Positions 5,576-6,843 of a DNA stretch of 6,843 nucleotides are shown here, piece after piece (the first letter of the stretch is position 1; the number at the start of each line of letters is the position of its first letter). This DNA comes from Rhodospirillales bacterium (GTDB lineage Bacteria; Pseudomonadota; Alphaproteobacteria; SMXQ01). The stretch covers positions 1 to 6,843 of the forward strand of contig JAHEKA010000120.1 of NCBI GenBank assembly GCA_024638585.1, given 5' to 3'. Made by a program: the position numbers and the translations under genes. A model generated the notes under the pieces. It saw only the letters and a list, made by a program, of their open reading frames with translations. It was not told where the DNA came from and made no database searches.

Positions 5576-6843
5576 ATGGACGACGGCACCGAAGACAGCG
5601 GCCAGGACGAGGGCGGCCAGGAGAGCGGCGGCCAAGGCCCCGGCGAGGGCGCGGCCTATCAGGTTCTCGCGCGCAAGTACCGGCCCCAGAATTTCGCCGA
5701 GATGATCGGCCAGGACGCCCTGGTCCGCACCCTCACCAACGCCATCCAATCGGACCGCCTGGCCCATGCCTGGCTGCTGACCGGCGTGCGCGGCGTCGGC
5801 AAGACCACGGCGGCGCGCATCATCGCGCTGGCGCTGAACTGCACCGGGCCCGACGGTGCCGGCGGCCCGACGGCGGAGCCCTGCGGCCAATGCGACGACT
5901 GCCGCGCCATCGCCGACGGGCGCCACCCGGACGTGCTGGAGATGGACGCCGCCAGCCGCACCGGGGTCGACGACGTGCGCGAGCTGATCGAGGGGGTGCG
6001 CTACCGCCCCACCAGCGCGCGCTACAAGGTCTACATCATCGACGAAGTGCACATGCTGTCGACCAACGCCTTCAACGCGCTGTTGAAGACGCTGGAAGAG
6101 CCGCCCGAACACGTCAAGTTCATCTTCGCCACCACCGAGGTGCGCAAGGTGCCGGTAACGGTGCTGTCGCGCTGCCAGCGCTTCGACCTGCGCCGGGTCT
6201 CGGAAGAGCTGCTGACCGGTCATTTCGCCACCATCGCCGAGGCCGAGGGCGCCCGGGTCGAGCCCGGAGCGCTCAGGCTGATCGCCCGGGCGGCGGACGG
6301 CAGCGTGCGCGACGGGCTGTCCATCCTCGACCAGGCGCTGGCCGGCGACGGTGCCGGCGATACGATCACCGAGGACGCGGTGCGCGCCATGCTGGGCCTG
6401 GCCGACCGGTCCCAGGTCTTCCAATTGTTCGAACACGTCATGAAGGGCGACATCGCCGCCGCCCTGGATCAGCTTTCGGCCCAGCACGAGGCCGGGGCGG
6501 ACGCCGAATGCGTGATGGGGGATCTGCTGGATCTCACCCATTGGCTGACCCGGGTCAAGATCACCCCGGCGGTGGCCGAAGATCCGGTGGTGCCGGAGGC
6601 CGAGCGCGTGCTGGGCCGCGAACTGGCAGAGGGTCTCACCATGGCGGCCCTGGCCCGGGCCTGGCAGATGCTGCTCAAGGGGTTGAACGAGGTGCAGACC
6701 GCGCCCCAGCCCATGCAGGCGGCGGAGATGGTGCTGGTGCGCCTGGCCTACGGCGCCAGCCTGCCGAGCCCGGCCGACCTGATCCAGCGGATCGAAAGCG
6801 AAGGTGCCGCGGCACCCGCCCCGGCCGCTGCGTCCACCGCGGC
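5576..6843 (+). CDS. dnaX: DNA polymerase III subunit gamma/tau, 3'-truncated by the window edge
   Basis: DnaX is the ATPase core of the clamp loader, which opens and loads the beta clamp; tau also ties polymerase and helicase together. The window holds 422 codons plus two bases, with no stop. Visible: an acidic, Gly/Gln-rich N-terminal extension (1-27), the conserved YQVLARKYRPQNFAEMIGQ (28-46), Walker A GVRGVGKT (70-77), the zinc module Cys89, Cys103, Cys106, Cys109, Walker B with DEVH (156-159), sensor 1 ATTE (185-188), the SRC arginine-finger motif (198-200) and sensor 2 GSVRD (242-246). Domain III follows to about 400, and a Pro/Ala linker begins at about 411. ATG 5576 is the only start between the SRP RNA and the conserved core; its Shine-Dalgarno is weak (CGGA nearby). 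The 3' part, where E. coli makes gamma by frameshifting, is outside the window. Promoter may be shared with ffs by read-through. Confidence 0.96.
   Translation, partial: MDDGTEDSGQDEGGQESGGQGPGEGAAYQVLARKYRPQNFAEMIGQDALVRTLTNAIQSDRLAHAWLLTGVRGVGKTTAARIIALALNCTGPDGAGGPTAEPCGQCDDCRAIADGRHPDVLEMDAASRTGVDDVRELIEGVRYRPTSARYKVYIIDEVHMLSTNAFNALLKTLEEPPEHVKFIFATTEVRKVPVTVLSRCQRFDLRRVSEELLTGHFATIAEAEGARVEPGALRLIARAADGSVRDGLSILDQALAGDGAGDTITEDAVRAMLGLADRSQVFQLFEHVMKGDIAAALDQLSAQHEAGADAECVMGDLLDLTHWLTRVKITPAVAEDPVVPEAERVLGRELAEGLTMAALARAWQMLLKGLNEVQTAPQPMQAAEMVLVRLAYGASLPSPADLIQRIESEGAAAPAPAAASTA

Noticed and set aside
5537..6541. Minus-strand open frame (334 codons) opposite dnaX
   Set aside because: dnaX on the plus strand shows every AAA+ motif in order, so the reverse frame is a codon-bias artefact.
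6810..6843. Programmed frameshift site of dnaX producing the gamma form
   Set aside because: No A-rich slippery sequence is visible up to the window end; the relevant region probably lies beyond it, so nothing can be claimed.

Overview
The window is GC-rich, densely coded bacterial chromosome and reads as an alphaproteobacterium. The pointers are a kdsB with the 'NLQGDLP' form of its motif followed directly by a monofunctional pheA, a short 4.5S-type SRP RNA immediately upstream of dnaX, and weak Shine-Dalgarno use with overlapping genes. A Rhodospirillales-like or related lineage would fit, but the sequence alone does not settle the order. Both ends cut through genes: kdsB lacks its start and dnaX lacks its end.

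Layout. (1) Positions 1-1417, plus strand: the 3' part of kdsB (CMP-KDO synthetase, for LPS inner core) overlaps pheA (prephenate dehydratase, phenylalanine synthesis) by 11 bases. (2) Positions 1464-4076, minus strand: a compact unit read in the order egtD (histidine N-alpha-trimethyltransferase), nudC (Zn-ribbon NADH pyrophosphatase / NAD-cap hydrolase), mntP (Mn2+ exporter). The egtD stop and nudC start share one base, and mntP follows nudC after 52 bases. A good sigma70-like promoter (TTGCCA, 17 bases, TATCAT) lies just ahead of egtD. The unit converges on pheA across a 46-base gap holding a 7-bp inverted repeat. (3) Positions 4195-5286, minus strand: a divergent member of the ornithine cyclodeaminase / mu-crystallin family that keeps the NAD(P) fold but seems to lack the usual catalytic Lys and Asp. 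(4) Positions 5421-5518, plus strand: SRP RNA (ffs) with its own -10 box, a short GAAA-loop hairpin after it, then dnaX (DNA polymerase III tau/gamma) running off the right edge.

How the genes work together. kdsB/pheA and ffs/dnaX are conserved housekeeping blocks. The egtD-nudC-mntP unit is the least routine part. It joins the first step of ergothioneine synthesis, NAD(H) or NAD-RNA turnover and Mn2+ export, which suggests a redox and metal homeostasis theme. The usual EgtD partner EgtB is not next to it, and every neighbouring stretch is accounted for by other genes. No mobile elements, CRISPR arrays, tRNAs or rRNAs were seen, and no clearly new multi-gene system. The most unusual items are the EgtB-less egtD operon and the atypical cyclodeaminase homologue.
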